DNA from: CAVUOA01 sp963742955
Lineage (GTDB): Bacteria; Bacteroidota; Ignavibacteria; Tepidaquicellales; OLB5
Direction: 5' to 3'
Assembly: GCA_963742955.1 (NCBI GenBank)
Contig: CAVUOA010000004.1
Location: forward strand, 1-5,314
DNA: 5,314 bases
Of this stretch, positions 1 through 5,314 are shown in pieces (positions within the stretch are counted from its first letter, which is position 1; every line of letters starts with the position of its first letter). A program made the position numbers and the translations under genes. A model generated the notes under the pieces. That model had not been told where the DNA came from. It did not search any database and saw only the letters and a program-made list of their open reading frames with translations.

Positions 1-71
1 CCGGAAAAAAATAACGGACTAAAGTCTATTGTATCACTGTTAACTGATTGTGTTTCATTATAGTTATTCAT
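1..71 (-). CDS. Possible 5' end of a divergent gene, truncated by the window edge
   Basis: On the minus strand an ATG at 71-69 opens a frame that runs without a stop to base 1, about 23 codons. It starts MNNYNETQSV and then reads NSDTIDFSPLFF. A short polar N-terminus followed by an acidic/hydrophobic stretch could be the cytoplasmic lead-in of an envelope protein, but too little is present to assign a family. It would be transcribed divergently from the sugar cluster, sharing the AT-rich spacer at 72-165. No Shine-Dalgarno sequence precedes it, which is also true of most genes here. A competing reading is a + strand frame open from base 1 to a TAG at 61-63, which could be the last 20 codons of an upstream gene. 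The sequence cannot decide between them. Confidence 0.27.
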   Translation of the reverse strand, partial: MNNYNETQSVNSDTIDFSPLFFS

Positions 72-165
72 TTATTTTGAATAAAAATAGTTTTAACTTA
101 TATTAAAATAGCTTAATGCTGTAAATAAATGCTATTTCCTTTTTAACATGTAAACCGTACTCACT
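72..165. other. AT-rich leader/intergenic spacer upstream of the cluster
   Basis: This non-coding stretch precedes the TTG start of the first gene. It is strongly AT-rich and has stops in all forward frames. An ATG at 148-150 is followed at once by TAA, so it is only a start-stop pair in frame with the first gene. It contains the candidate promoter at 77-104. I see no riboswitch-like structure, strong hairpin or U-tailed terminator. Confidence 0.5.
77..104 (+). promoter_or_regulatory. Weak sigma70-like promoter candidate
   Basis: TTGAAT at 77-82 (4 of 6 matches to TTGACA) is followed after 16 bases by TATATT at 99-104 (5 of 6 to TATAAT). This would place transcription start near 110 and leave a leader of roughly 55 bases before the TTG start at 166. 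In such AT-rich DNA matches of this quality occur by chance, and if the host belongs to Bacteroidota its main sigma factor would prefer a different -7/-33 pattern, so this is only a candidate. Confidence 0.25.
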
Positions 166-1149
166 TTGAAGAAAATATTAGTTACCGGAGGAGGAGGATA
201 CTTAGGAACGGTTCTGGTTCCTAAACTTCTTAAAAAAGGTTATAACGTAAGGGTCCTTGACTCATTCTTTTTCGGCAACTTTCTGCCGTACGACCATAAA
301 AGCCTTGAAATAGTTAAAGGAGACATACGAAACGAAAAAATTGTTGCCCAAAGCCTGAAAGATATTGAGTGTGTTATACACCTTGCATGTTTATCCAATG
401 ACCCGTCTTCCGATATTGACCCTGAGCTTACCAAAGATATTAATTACATTGCCGGAATTAATTTAATCAATCTTTCACGGCAATCGGGTGTCCAGCGTTT
501 TATTTATGCCAGCTCAAGCAGCGTTTACGGCTTAAAACAGGAAGAAAAAGTAACCGAAGACCTTCCAGTAGAGCCAATATCTCTATACTCTGAACTTAAA
601 ATCAGGGTTGAGAATTATCTTTTCGGGTTAAAAGACGGAAACTTCACTTCAACGGCAGTACGAAGCGCTACAATTTGCGGCTTTTCACCGAGAATGCGGC
701 TTGATTTGCTTGTGAATATTCTAACTGTTTCTGCACTTGCAAACGGCGCCATAACTCTTGACGGGGGCGACCAGGTAAGAGCTAATATTCATATCGGCGA
801 TATCAGCAATTTTTACATGATGCTTGTTGAAGCAGAACATGCTTTAGTTCACAACCAGGCATTTAACATTAACGATTCTAATTCTTCCGTGCTTGATATG
901 GCGAAGAAAGTTCAGTCATTAATTAAGTGTAAGCTTGAATATTCAAATAAAATAGACCCGCGCTCATATAAGCTGGACGATACAAAAGCACGCACGGTGC
1001 TGGGCTTCAAAAATATATATTCTATAGAGCAGGCAATTAAGGACATTAAAAAAAGTTTTTATGAAGGACGCATCAGGATTGATGATATTAACGCGTATAA
1101 TATTAAGAAATTACTATTACTAAGCTTGCCGCTTCTTAAATCATATTAA
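166..1149 (+). CDS. NAD(P)-dependent sugar-nucleotide epimerase/dehydratase (extended SDR)
   Basis: This 327-residue protein is a cytoplasmic extended short-chain dehydrogenase/reductase, the family that epimerises, reduces or dehydrates NDP-sugars. The N-terminal Rossmann motif TGGGGYLG is at residues 7-14 and an acidic D32 ends the second strand (VRVLD), favouring NAD over NADP. GDIR (52-55) and HLA (72-74) are typical of the fold. The catalytic region reads ASSSSVYG (115-122) and YSELK (141-145), giving the S/Y/K triad. The positions that hold Asp-Glu in NDP-sugar 4,6-dehydratases are Ser-Ser, so an epimerase or reductase is more likely than a 4,6-dehydratase. SPRMRLD (174-180) and QVRANIHIGDIS (203-214) match the substrate-binding half. 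Length is usual for the family, with a Leu-rich tail after about residue 313. The TTG start is the only start between the in-frame TAA at 151-153 and the Rossmann strand, and no Shine-Dalgarno sequence is visible. It is the first gene of the operon, and its exact substrate cannot be read from sequence. Confidence 0.88.
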   Translation: MKKILVTGGGGYLGTVLVPKLLKKGYNVRVLDSFFFGNFLPYDHKSLEIVKGDIRNEKIVAQSLKDIECVIHLACLSNDPSSDIDPELTKDINYIAGINLINLSRQSGVQRFIYASSSSVYGLKQEEKVTEDLPVEPISLYSELKIRVENYLFGLKDGNFTSTAVRSATICGFSPRMRLDLLVNILTVSALANGAITLDGGDQVRANIHIGDISNFYMMLVEAEHALVHNQAFNINDSNSSVLDMAKKVQSLIKCKLEYSNKIDPRSYKLDDTKARTVLGFKNIYSIEQAIKDIKKSFYEGRIRIDDINAYNIKKLLLLSLPLLKSY

Positions 1150-1151
1150 AT

Positions 1152-2069
1152 ATGTTCATATCATTCGTGATAGCAATATTTAACGAACAGGATACAATTC
1201 TTGAGCTTTACCAAAGGCTCAGAAAAGTAATTAATGAACAAAAATATTCCTGCGAAATTATTTTTATTAATGACGGAAGCACTGATAACTCTTTGAAAAT
1301 ATTAACCGACCTGTTAAAAAAAGGCGAAGATATTATTATCATAGAGTTCTCAAACAATTTCGGCCAGATAGCTGCCTTTTCCGCCGGGTTTACACAGGCT
1401 AAAGGAGACGTAATTGTTACGCTCGACGCAGACCTGCAGAACTTCCCTGAAGATGTTCCGTTGTTAATTGGAAAGATTAACGAAGGATATTCAATAGTCG
1501 GCGGTATCAGAAATGCAAGAAGAGATACAGTACCGAGGAAGCTGGTTGGCGCAGTTGCAAATTATATAAACTATGCACTGACAAGGGTAAAGGTAAAAGA
1601 TATCGGATGTTCTATAAAAGCTTATAAGAGGCATATTGTTGAAGGACTGCGTTCACCGGCAGGAACTGTAAAATTCAATGCTGTTGCCGCATTCTCATTA
1701 ACAAAAGATGTTATTGAAATCCCCGTTCAGCATCATAACAGAATGTTCGGAAAATCAAAATGGAATTTTCTCTCGATGTTTCAGCATAATCTTGATATTT
1801 GGATAAGCAGCAACAATGTAATTCCCAGAATATTAATAATTCTAAGCTTTGTCGGTTTTGTTTACGGATTTGTAATGTATCTTCTGTTCCTGTTCGGAAT
1901 CTTCAAGGTTTCAAACGCGATGTCTGCCGGTGCAACTATCTTTCTTAATGCAATTATAATATTGATGCTTGGAATTATAATAGAGTTATCCATAAAGATT
2001 TTAAAAGAATTCAGAGGAAGTTTATTGTATAATATTAAATATATCTGGACAAAGGATAATACCGCTTGA
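1152..2069 (+). CDS. Membrane-anchored family 2 glycosyltransferase (polyprenyl-phosphate sugar synthase type)
   Basis: This 305-residue GT2 (GT-A fold) enzyme resembles DPM1/GtrB/ArnC, which move a sugar from an NDP-sugar to dolichyl or undecaprenyl phosphate on the cytoplasmic membrane face. Seen in sequence: the nucleotide-binding FVIAIFNE start (5-12), NDGSTD (40-45), SNNFGQIAAF (67-76), the metal-binding DAD within LDADLQ (91-96), GCSIKAYKR (152-160) and the family-typical R-x-x-G-K-S-K-W (197-204). Two hydrophobic segments near residues 224-250 and 262-283 form the C-terminal membrane anchor, followed by a short basic tail, as in GtrB-like proteins. It starts two bases after the epimerase stop and its TGA overlaps the TTG start of the next gene. 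With an aminotransferase and N-acyltransferase in the same operon, an ArnC-like role loading an amino sugar onto the lipid carrier is attractive, but sugar specificity is inference. Confidence 0.88.
   Translation: MFISFVIAIFNEQDTILELYQRLRKVINEQKYSCEIIFINDGSTDNSLKILTDLLKKGEDIIIIEFSNNFGQIAAFSAGFTQAKGDVIVTLDADLQNFPEDVPLLIGKINEGYSIVGGIRNARRDTVPRKLVGAVANYINYALTRVKVKDIGCSIKAYKRHIVEGLRSPAGTVKFNAVAAFSLTKDVIEIPVQHHNRMFGKSKWNFLSMFQHNLDIWISSNNVIPRILIILSFVGFVYGFVMYLLFLFGIFKVSNAMSAGATIFLNAIIILMLGIIIELSIKILKEFRGSLLYNIKYIWTKDNTA
2052..2056 (+). promoter_or_regulatory. Shine-Dalgarno-like site supporting the TTG start at 2066
   Basis: AAGGA inside the end of the glycosyltransferase gene lies nine bases before the TTG start of the PglD-like gene. 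It is one of only two purine-rich ribosome-site candidates in the cluster. Together with the TTGA stop/start overlap it supports the non-ATG start, because the Rossmann strand begins only a few codons later and no ATG is available. Confidence 0.4.
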
Positions 2070-2719
2070 GCCCGGAAATACCAATAATTATAATCGGGGC
2101 GAGATTTGACGGACATGCAGCTGTCGTGGAAAGTATTATAAGCTCTTCAACAAATTTTTCTGTTTACGGTTATATTGATGATAACCCCGCTTTATTAAAC
2201 AAAAAACACAAAGATAAACCCGTTCTCGGAAATGCCGACATACTTGAAAAACTCTATAGCAGCAATACCGTAAAACATGCAGTAGCTGCACTTGGAGATA
2301 ATGAAAAGCGCGAGGAATATATTTTAAAGCTTCTTAAAATCGGATTTGAAGTTCCGAATATTATTCATAAAAGCTGTGTAATTGCAGAAGACGCATCAAT
2401 GGGGATTGGCTGCATACTTGCTCCCGGGGCTGTTTTAATGAACGGAGTAAAACTCGGTGACGGCATAACAATTAATACCGGCGCTACAATAGACCACAAC
2501 TGTGTGCTTGAGGGCTATGATAACATTTCACCCGGCACACACTTTTCGGGAAGAGTATATGTGGAAAAATATGTGTTCATGGGAACAGGAACAATTATTA
2601 TTCCCGATGTTAAGGTTGGCCATCATGCTTATATTGGCGCAGGCTCGGTTGTTATAAGGAATGTACCACCTTTTGAAAAAATTGCAGGAGTTCCGGCAAA
2701 AAGCATTAAAAAAATATAA
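2066..2719 (+). CDS. PglD/NeuD-type sugar O/N-acyltransferase (left-handed beta-helix)
   Basis: This 217-residue protein has the two-part layout of PglD/NeuD acetyltransferases, which use acetyl-CoA to acylate an NDP-amino sugar (PglD) or sialic acid (NeuD). Residues 6-18 form a Rossmann-like strand and loop (PIIIIGARFDGHA), followed by GYIDDNP (35-41) and VLGNADIL (53-60), all typical of the sugar-nucleotide-binding domain. From about residue 103 hexapeptide repeats form the beta-helix, including IGCILAPGAVLMNG and the catalytic-type TIDHNCVLEG, where H144 is the probable general base. It closes with the standard IAGVPAKSIKKI. Family members are usually 195-220 residues, so this is full length. 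The loop GARFDGHA is two residues longer than the common GAGGHA. The TTG start overlaps the previous stop as TTGA. An AAGGA-like ribosome site at 2052-2056 lies nine bases upstream. Downstream is a sugar aminotransferase, which favours N-acylation of its product. Confidence 0.85.
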   Translation: MSPEIPIIIIGARFDGHAAVVESIISSSTNFSVYGYIDDNPALLNKKHKDKPVLGNADILEKLYSSNTVKHAVAALGDNEKREEYILKLLKIGFEVPNIIHKSCVIAEDASMGIGCILAPGAVLMNGVKLGDGITINTGATIDHNCVLEGYDNISPGTHFSGRVYVEKYVFMGTGTIIIPDVKVGHHAYIGAGSVVIRNVPPFEKIAGVPAKSIKKI

Positions 2720-2721
2720 CT

Positions 2722-3831
2722 GTGGAAAGCAGAAAATTGAATATTGTAAAACCCCTGTTTCCTGAAATCGGAGAATTCATTAATGAGTTTGAAACTTCAC
2801 TGAAATCGGGACAGGTAACCAATAACTCGCCATGGGTTCAAAGGTTTGAACAGGCTCTCGCCGAATATACCGGCGTAAAACACTGCGCCGCCGTTGTAAA
2901 CGGTGAGATAGCCTTACTGCTTATGCTAAGAGCGGCAGGACTTAAAGGCAGCGTGCTTGTACCTTCATACACTTTCAGCGGAACCGTTCATGCAGTTATG
3001 TGGAATAATCTTGAACCGGTTTTTGTTGATATCAACCCGGAAACACTCACCATAGATTGTGATGACCTTGTTGGAAAAATCAGGGAAGATACTTCCGCAA
3101 TACTTGCAGTACCTATGTACGGCTGTCCGTGTAATATTGAAGAACTTGAAAAGACAGCGGATAAACATAACATAAAGTTATTGTTTGATTCCGCTCCCGC
3201 ATTTGGTTCCGAATATAAAGGAAGAAAGCTCGGCAATTTCGGGCTGGCGGAATCTTTCAGTTTCCATGCAACCAAAGTTTTTTCTACAATGGAAGGCGGA
3301 GCTGTTTTTACAAATGATGATGAAATTTACAACAAGGTATCGGCTCTGCGTAATTTCGGGCAGGTTGCAGAGTGTGATTGTTACGATTTCGGACTAAACG
3401 GAAAAATGACAGAAATTTGCGCCCTTATAGGGCTGAAGAATTTGCCCCGCCTTGATGCCTGGGTAAAAAAACGTAATGAACTGGTTAAATATTTCTCAGA
3501 TTACGTTAAGAATATTCCCGGAATAAAGCTTCAAAAAATTCCCGCCGGCTCAGTTTCAAATTTCCTTTACCTGTTCATTATGGTAAACCCTGCAGAATAC
3601 GGAATCGGCAGAGATGAACTTATAACTCATTTCGAAAAAGAAGAAATATATACCAGACGATTTTTCTGCAACCCTGTGCATAAAATGAAATCGTACGCCG
3701 ATTACTCACATCTCAAATTGCCGAATACTGATTATGCTTCAAATAACGGGCTATCGCTGCCACTGTATTCCGATATGACTTTTGATGCTGCAGACAGAAT
3801 GATAAATGTCTTGAAGGAAAATTCAAAATAG
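2722..3831 (+). CDS. DegT/DnrJ/EryC1/StrS family PLP-dependent sugar aminotransferase
   Basis: This 369-residue fold-type I PLP enzyme aminates NDP-keto-sugars, usually with glutamate as donor. Seen in sequence: the family entry QVTNNSPWVQRFEQAL (31-46), where most members read TN-G-hv-fE; VNGEIALLL (59-67); PSYTFSGTVHAV (81-92); EPVFVDI (98-104); the cofactor-binding D156 in LLFDSAPAFG; and the Schiff-base lysine K185 in FSFHATKVFSTMEGG. Intact K185 argues for an aminotransferase, not a ColD-type dehydratase where this residue is His. NGKMTEICALIGLKNL (226-241) and the aromatic/basic YTRRFFCNPVHK near 310-321 complete the fold. The overall pattern, including MYGCPCNIEEL, reminds me most of the VioA/FdtB/WecE-like group acting on dTDP-sugars, but 3- versus 4-amination cannot be told. 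P159 replaces the usual Gln/His. The GTG start lies two bases after the previous stop with no clear Shine-Dalgarno; TTG at 2737 is an alternative. Its amino-sugar product is a likely substrate for the PglD-like protein upstream. Confidence 0.9.
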   Translation: MESRKLNIVKPLFPEIGEFINEFETSLKSGQVTNNSPWVQRFEQALAEYTGVKHCAAVVNGEIALLLMLRAAGLKGSVLVPSYTFSGTVHAVMWNNLEPVFVDINPETLTIDCDDLVGKIREDTSAILAVPMYGCPCNIEELEKTADKHNIKLLFDSAPAFGSEYKGRKLGNFGLAESFSFHATKVFSTMEGGAVFTNDDEIYNKVSALRNFGQVAECDCYDFGLNGKMTEICALIGLKNLPRLDAWVKKRNELVKYFSDYVKNIPGIKLQKIPAGSVSNFLYLFIMVNPAEYGIGRDELITHFEKEEIYTRRFFCNPVHKMKSYADYSHLKLPNTDYASNNGLSLPLYSDMTFDAADRMINVLKENSK

Positions 3832-3838
3832 GGGCAGA

Positions 3839-4525
3839 ATGGCTGAAAACGTAGAAAAAACAAAAAAATTCTTTAATGAATGGGACACTTACCATGAAAC
3901 TGTTAAGAATATAGACACATGGAAGCTCTACGGAGAAGCAATTTCTAAATACATAAAAAACGGAGTTATACTCGATATAGGCAACGGCGGTATATTCAAT
4001 TATGATACATCAGGTGTAAAAAAAATTGTAGCATTAGACCTTGCGCCAAACCTCCTAAAAAATGCGCAGCAGGCAGATAACATAGAGTATATTGAAGGGA
4101 ATATCATTAAGCTCCGGTACAAAGACCCGGAGTTCGACCAGGCGGTTATGGATATGCTTGTGCACCATCTTGCAGAAAAAAATTTCAAAGTAACCCGGGA
4201 AAATGTGTTTGAATCTTTTAAAAACACATATCGTGTTCTTAAAGACGGGGGCGAGCTGATAATCATGGAATCCTGCCTTCCAAAGTTTTTTGAAGCATCA
4301 GAAAAATTGTTTTTCCCGTTTTTCAGGCTTGCTACAAAAATGCTTAATCACCCTGTAGTTTTCCAGTGGAACTGGTTATCGCTGAGGGATTTGCTTAAAG
4401 AAAGCGGGTTTAAAAATATTGAAATGTATGAGATTAAGCTAGGCAAGTGGATAATACACCTTGGATTTAAGATTCCTACAAAAATATCACCTGTAAAGGC
4501 ATACCTTATAAAAGCTGTAAAGTAA
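3839..4525 (+). CDS. Class I SAM-dependent methyltransferase
   Basis: This 228-residue soluble protein has a Rossmann-like methyltransferase core. Motif I is VILDIGNGG (43-51), with the Cys/Thr of the common D-x-G-C-G-T-G replaced. The ribose-binding acid is D67 in IVALDLAP, motif II is the EYIEGNIIKL segment (83-92), and FDQAVMDMLVHHL (99-111) is the fourth strand and following helix. RVLKDGGELIIMES (132-145) is the typical post-core strand, as in Methyltransf_11-type proteins. The C-terminal part, rich in Phe/Leu/Trp at 150-210, probably caps the acceptor site. The acceptor is not identifiable. In this operon a sugar (O- or N-methylation) or a lipid-linked intermediate is most likely, but that rests on context alone. 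The ATG is seven bases after the aminotransferase stop and is preceded by AGGGG four bases away, a weak ribosome site partly overlapping that stop. Confidence 0.83.
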   Translation: MAENVEKTKKFFNEWDTYHETVKNIDTWKLYGEAISKYIKNGVILDIGNGGIFNYDTSGVKKIVALDLAPNLLKNAQQADNIEYIEGNIIKLRYKDPEFDQAVMDMLVHHLAEKNFKVTRENVFESFKNTYRVLKDGGELIIMESCLPKFFEASEKLFFPFFRLATKMLNHPVVFQWNWLSLRDLLKESGFKNIEMYEIKLGKWIIHLGFKIPTKISPVKAYLIKAVK

Positions 4526-4548
4526 ATTTATTGACAGATTATTAATTA

Positions 4549-5220
4549 TTGAAAACCATGAAAATTTCACAGAAGATAAAAGATTTCTTTCCGCCGTTAA
4601 TCAACTGCGTATATTATTTCATGGCTTCTTTGAGCTTTTGTTACCTGTACTATCACAGATTGTTTTACAATACAACATTCTATGAAAAGAACATGGGGGG
4701 TATATACTATATACTATCGTTTGAGGCAATTAAGCCAAATCAATACAGACTCCTAATCCCTTTTATTTTCAAAACGCTTAAAACAATCTTTCCGTTTACA
4801 CCTGACCAGGCTGTGTTTTTTGTAATTGTACTATGCCTGATGTTTTTAACACTGGTTGTTTTTTACAACATTCTCAATATTTATTTCTACAATAAAAAAA
4901 CTAACAGCTGGCTTGCTTTTATCCTTATATACCCGATGGTATGGCAATTTCTTATACTGAATCAGATGTTTGAGTTTACCGATTTTGCCAACCTGTTTTT
5001 TATTTTCACCGGGTACTACCTGATACTTAAAGAAAAAAACAATCTTCTGCTTTTAACTTTTGCTGTAAGCGCATTTAACCACGACTCAACCGGATTTTTA
5101 ATAATTATGTTTCTGATGTTCAACACAAAAAGCTTATTTAAAAAGCAAACAATTTTTTACACTGCGCCATGGCGGTTATTTTTATTGCGGAGAAAAAAAT
5201 CAACGAGGCAATTTTTATAA
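4549..5220 (+). CDS. Polytopic membrane protein, apparently frameshifted at its 3' end
   Basis: I do not recognise the family with certainty. The 223-residue reading has hydrophobic segments at roughly 16-36, 64-80, 87-111, 120-137, 143-161 and 166-191, so it is an inner-membrane protein. NQYRLLIPFIF (64-74) and the following loops resemble the arginine-containing motif seen in uncharacterised polytopic GT-C-like or EpsG/Wzy-like proteins of polysaccharide clusters. FNHDS (176-180) puts polar residues near a membrane segment. These resemblances are impressions, not assignments. After about residue 198 the sequence becomes arginine-rich (APWRLFLLRRKKSTRQF) and stops, whereas the -1 frame continues as plausible membrane protein to the window edge; family members of this kind would be about twice as long. 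The frame opens with TTG at 4549, but ATG at 4558 (three codons in) may be the true start; neither has a Shine-Dalgarno sequence. It follows the methyltransferase by 23 bases, so it is probably the sixth gene of the operon. Confidence 0.7.
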   Translation: MKTMKISQKIKDFFPPLINCVYYFMASLSFCYLYYHRLFYNTTFYEKNMGGIYYILSFEAIKPNQYRLLIPFIFKTLKTIFPFTPDQAVFFVIVLCLMFLTLVVFYNILNIYFYNKKTNSWLAFILIYPMVWQFLILNQMFEFTDFANLFFIFTGYYLILKEKNNLLLLTFAVSAFNHDSTGFLIIMFLMFNTKSLFKKQTIFYTAPWRLFLLRRKKSTRQFL

Positions 5221-5314
5221 CTTATCCCGGGCTGTCATTCAGGTTAAATTACATTGAAAACATTTATTCATTTGTAGTGCTGCCGGTTCATATTGTAATC
5301 AGAAATGTACTCCT
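5163..5314 (+). pseudogene. Out-of-frame continuation of the membrane protein gene, open at window end
   Basis: The -1 frame relative to the preceding gene is closed by TAA at 5139-5141, then stays open from 5142 to the last base. From 5163 it reads CAMAVIFIAEKKINEAIFIT, then YPGLSFRLNYIENIY and a hydrophobic SFVVLPVHIVIRNVL. This is what the next loop and membrane segments of the preceding protein should look like. An internal ATG at 5169 exists, but a separate gene starting there inside the other frame is less likely than a lost base in one gene. The shift must fall between about 5140 and 5199, in a region with runs of five A (5140-5144), six T (5153-5158) and seven A (5193-5199). The part beyond the window is unknown, so true mutation, sequencing/assembly error and recoding remain open. 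Confidence 0.6.

Noticed and set aside
17..26. Small palindrome GACT-AA-AGTC near the left edge
   Set aside because: Four-base arms in AT-rich DNA are expected by chance, and there is no U-run or repeated copy to suggest a terminator or operator.
148..153. ATG followed directly by TAA upstream of the first gene, as a possible leader peptide
   Set aside because: A single-codon frame with no ribosome site or attenuator structure is more simply chance; the in-frame TAA only serves to limit how far upstream the first gene can start.
2965..3275. Open minus-strand and alternate-frame stretches inside the aminotransferase gene
   Set aside because: They overlap a gene with clear family motifs, lack recognisable domains or start signals, and are explained as shadows of the real coding frame.
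4000..4266. Minus-strand open stretch of 88 codons inside the methyltransferase gene
   Set aside because: The + strand carries methyltransferase motifs over the same bases; the minus reading is Ser/Arg-rich with no coherent structure.
4701..4717. Tandem TATATAC/TATATAC-like repeat
   Set aside because: It lies inside the membrane protein reading frame encoding ordinary Ile/Tyr residues, is only two units long and does not disturb the frame.
5153..5159. T TTT TTA, a classic -1 slippery heptamer, at the suspected frameshift
   Set aside because: It is not in the required phase: the 0-frame codons are ATT TTT TAC, not T TTT TTA, so tandem slippage of both tRNAs would not preserve pairing. No obvious downstream hairpin was seen. 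A lost base explains the data better than programmed recoding.

Overview
This is a compact sugar-modification / surface-polysaccharide gene cluster from an AT-rich bacterium. Six genes all lie on the + strand, at 166-1149, 1152-2069, 2066-2719, 2722-3831, 3839-4525 and 4549 to past 5220. Gaps are 2, -4, 2, 7 and 23 bases, so they almost certainly form one transcription unit. Host assignment is tentative. Low GC by eye, frequent TTG/GTG starts and mostly absent Shine-Dalgarno sequences would fit the Bacteroidota/Chlorobiota/Ignavibacteriota group, but nothing here fixes the taxon. No rRNA, tRNA, CRISPR array, insertion sequence or recognisable terminator is visible.

Layout: bases 1-165 are mostly non-coding and AT-rich, with a weak promoter-like element. 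They may include the first codons of a divergent minus-strand gene running off the left edge. Next come (1) an extended short-chain dehydrogenase/reductase of the sugar-nucleotide epimerase type, (2) a membrane-anchored family 2 glycosyltransferase of the dolichyl/undecaprenyl-phosphate sugar synthase type (DPM1/GtrB/ArnC-like), (3) a PglD/NeuD-type left-handed beta-helix acyltransferase, (4) a DegT/DnrJ/EryC1/StrS PLP-dependent sugar aminotransferase, (5) a class I SAM-dependent methyltransferase and (6) a multi-spanning membrane protein whose reading frame appears broken near its current 3' end.

Working model (inference): the SDR and the aminotransferase help make an NDP-linked amino sugar, the PglD-like enzyme N-acylates it, and the methyltransferase may add a methyl group. 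The GT2 enzyme could load a sugar onto polyprenyl phosphate, and the final polytopic protein could be a GT-C-like transferase or other envelope-polysaccharide membrane component. The set resembles the logic of arn/gtr lipid-linked sugar modification and of N-acetylated amino-sugar pathways (pgl, vio, fdt). No sugar-1-phosphate nucleotidylyltransferase or 4,6-dehydratase is in the window, so precursors must come from elsewhere.

The clearest anomaly is a probable -1 frameshift in the last gene. The 0-frame stops at 5220 after an arginine-rich tail, while the -1 frame stays open and membrane-protein-like to the window end at 5314. I see no evidence for a radically new system. The cluster is a normal type of accessory glycan locus with a few unusual residues.
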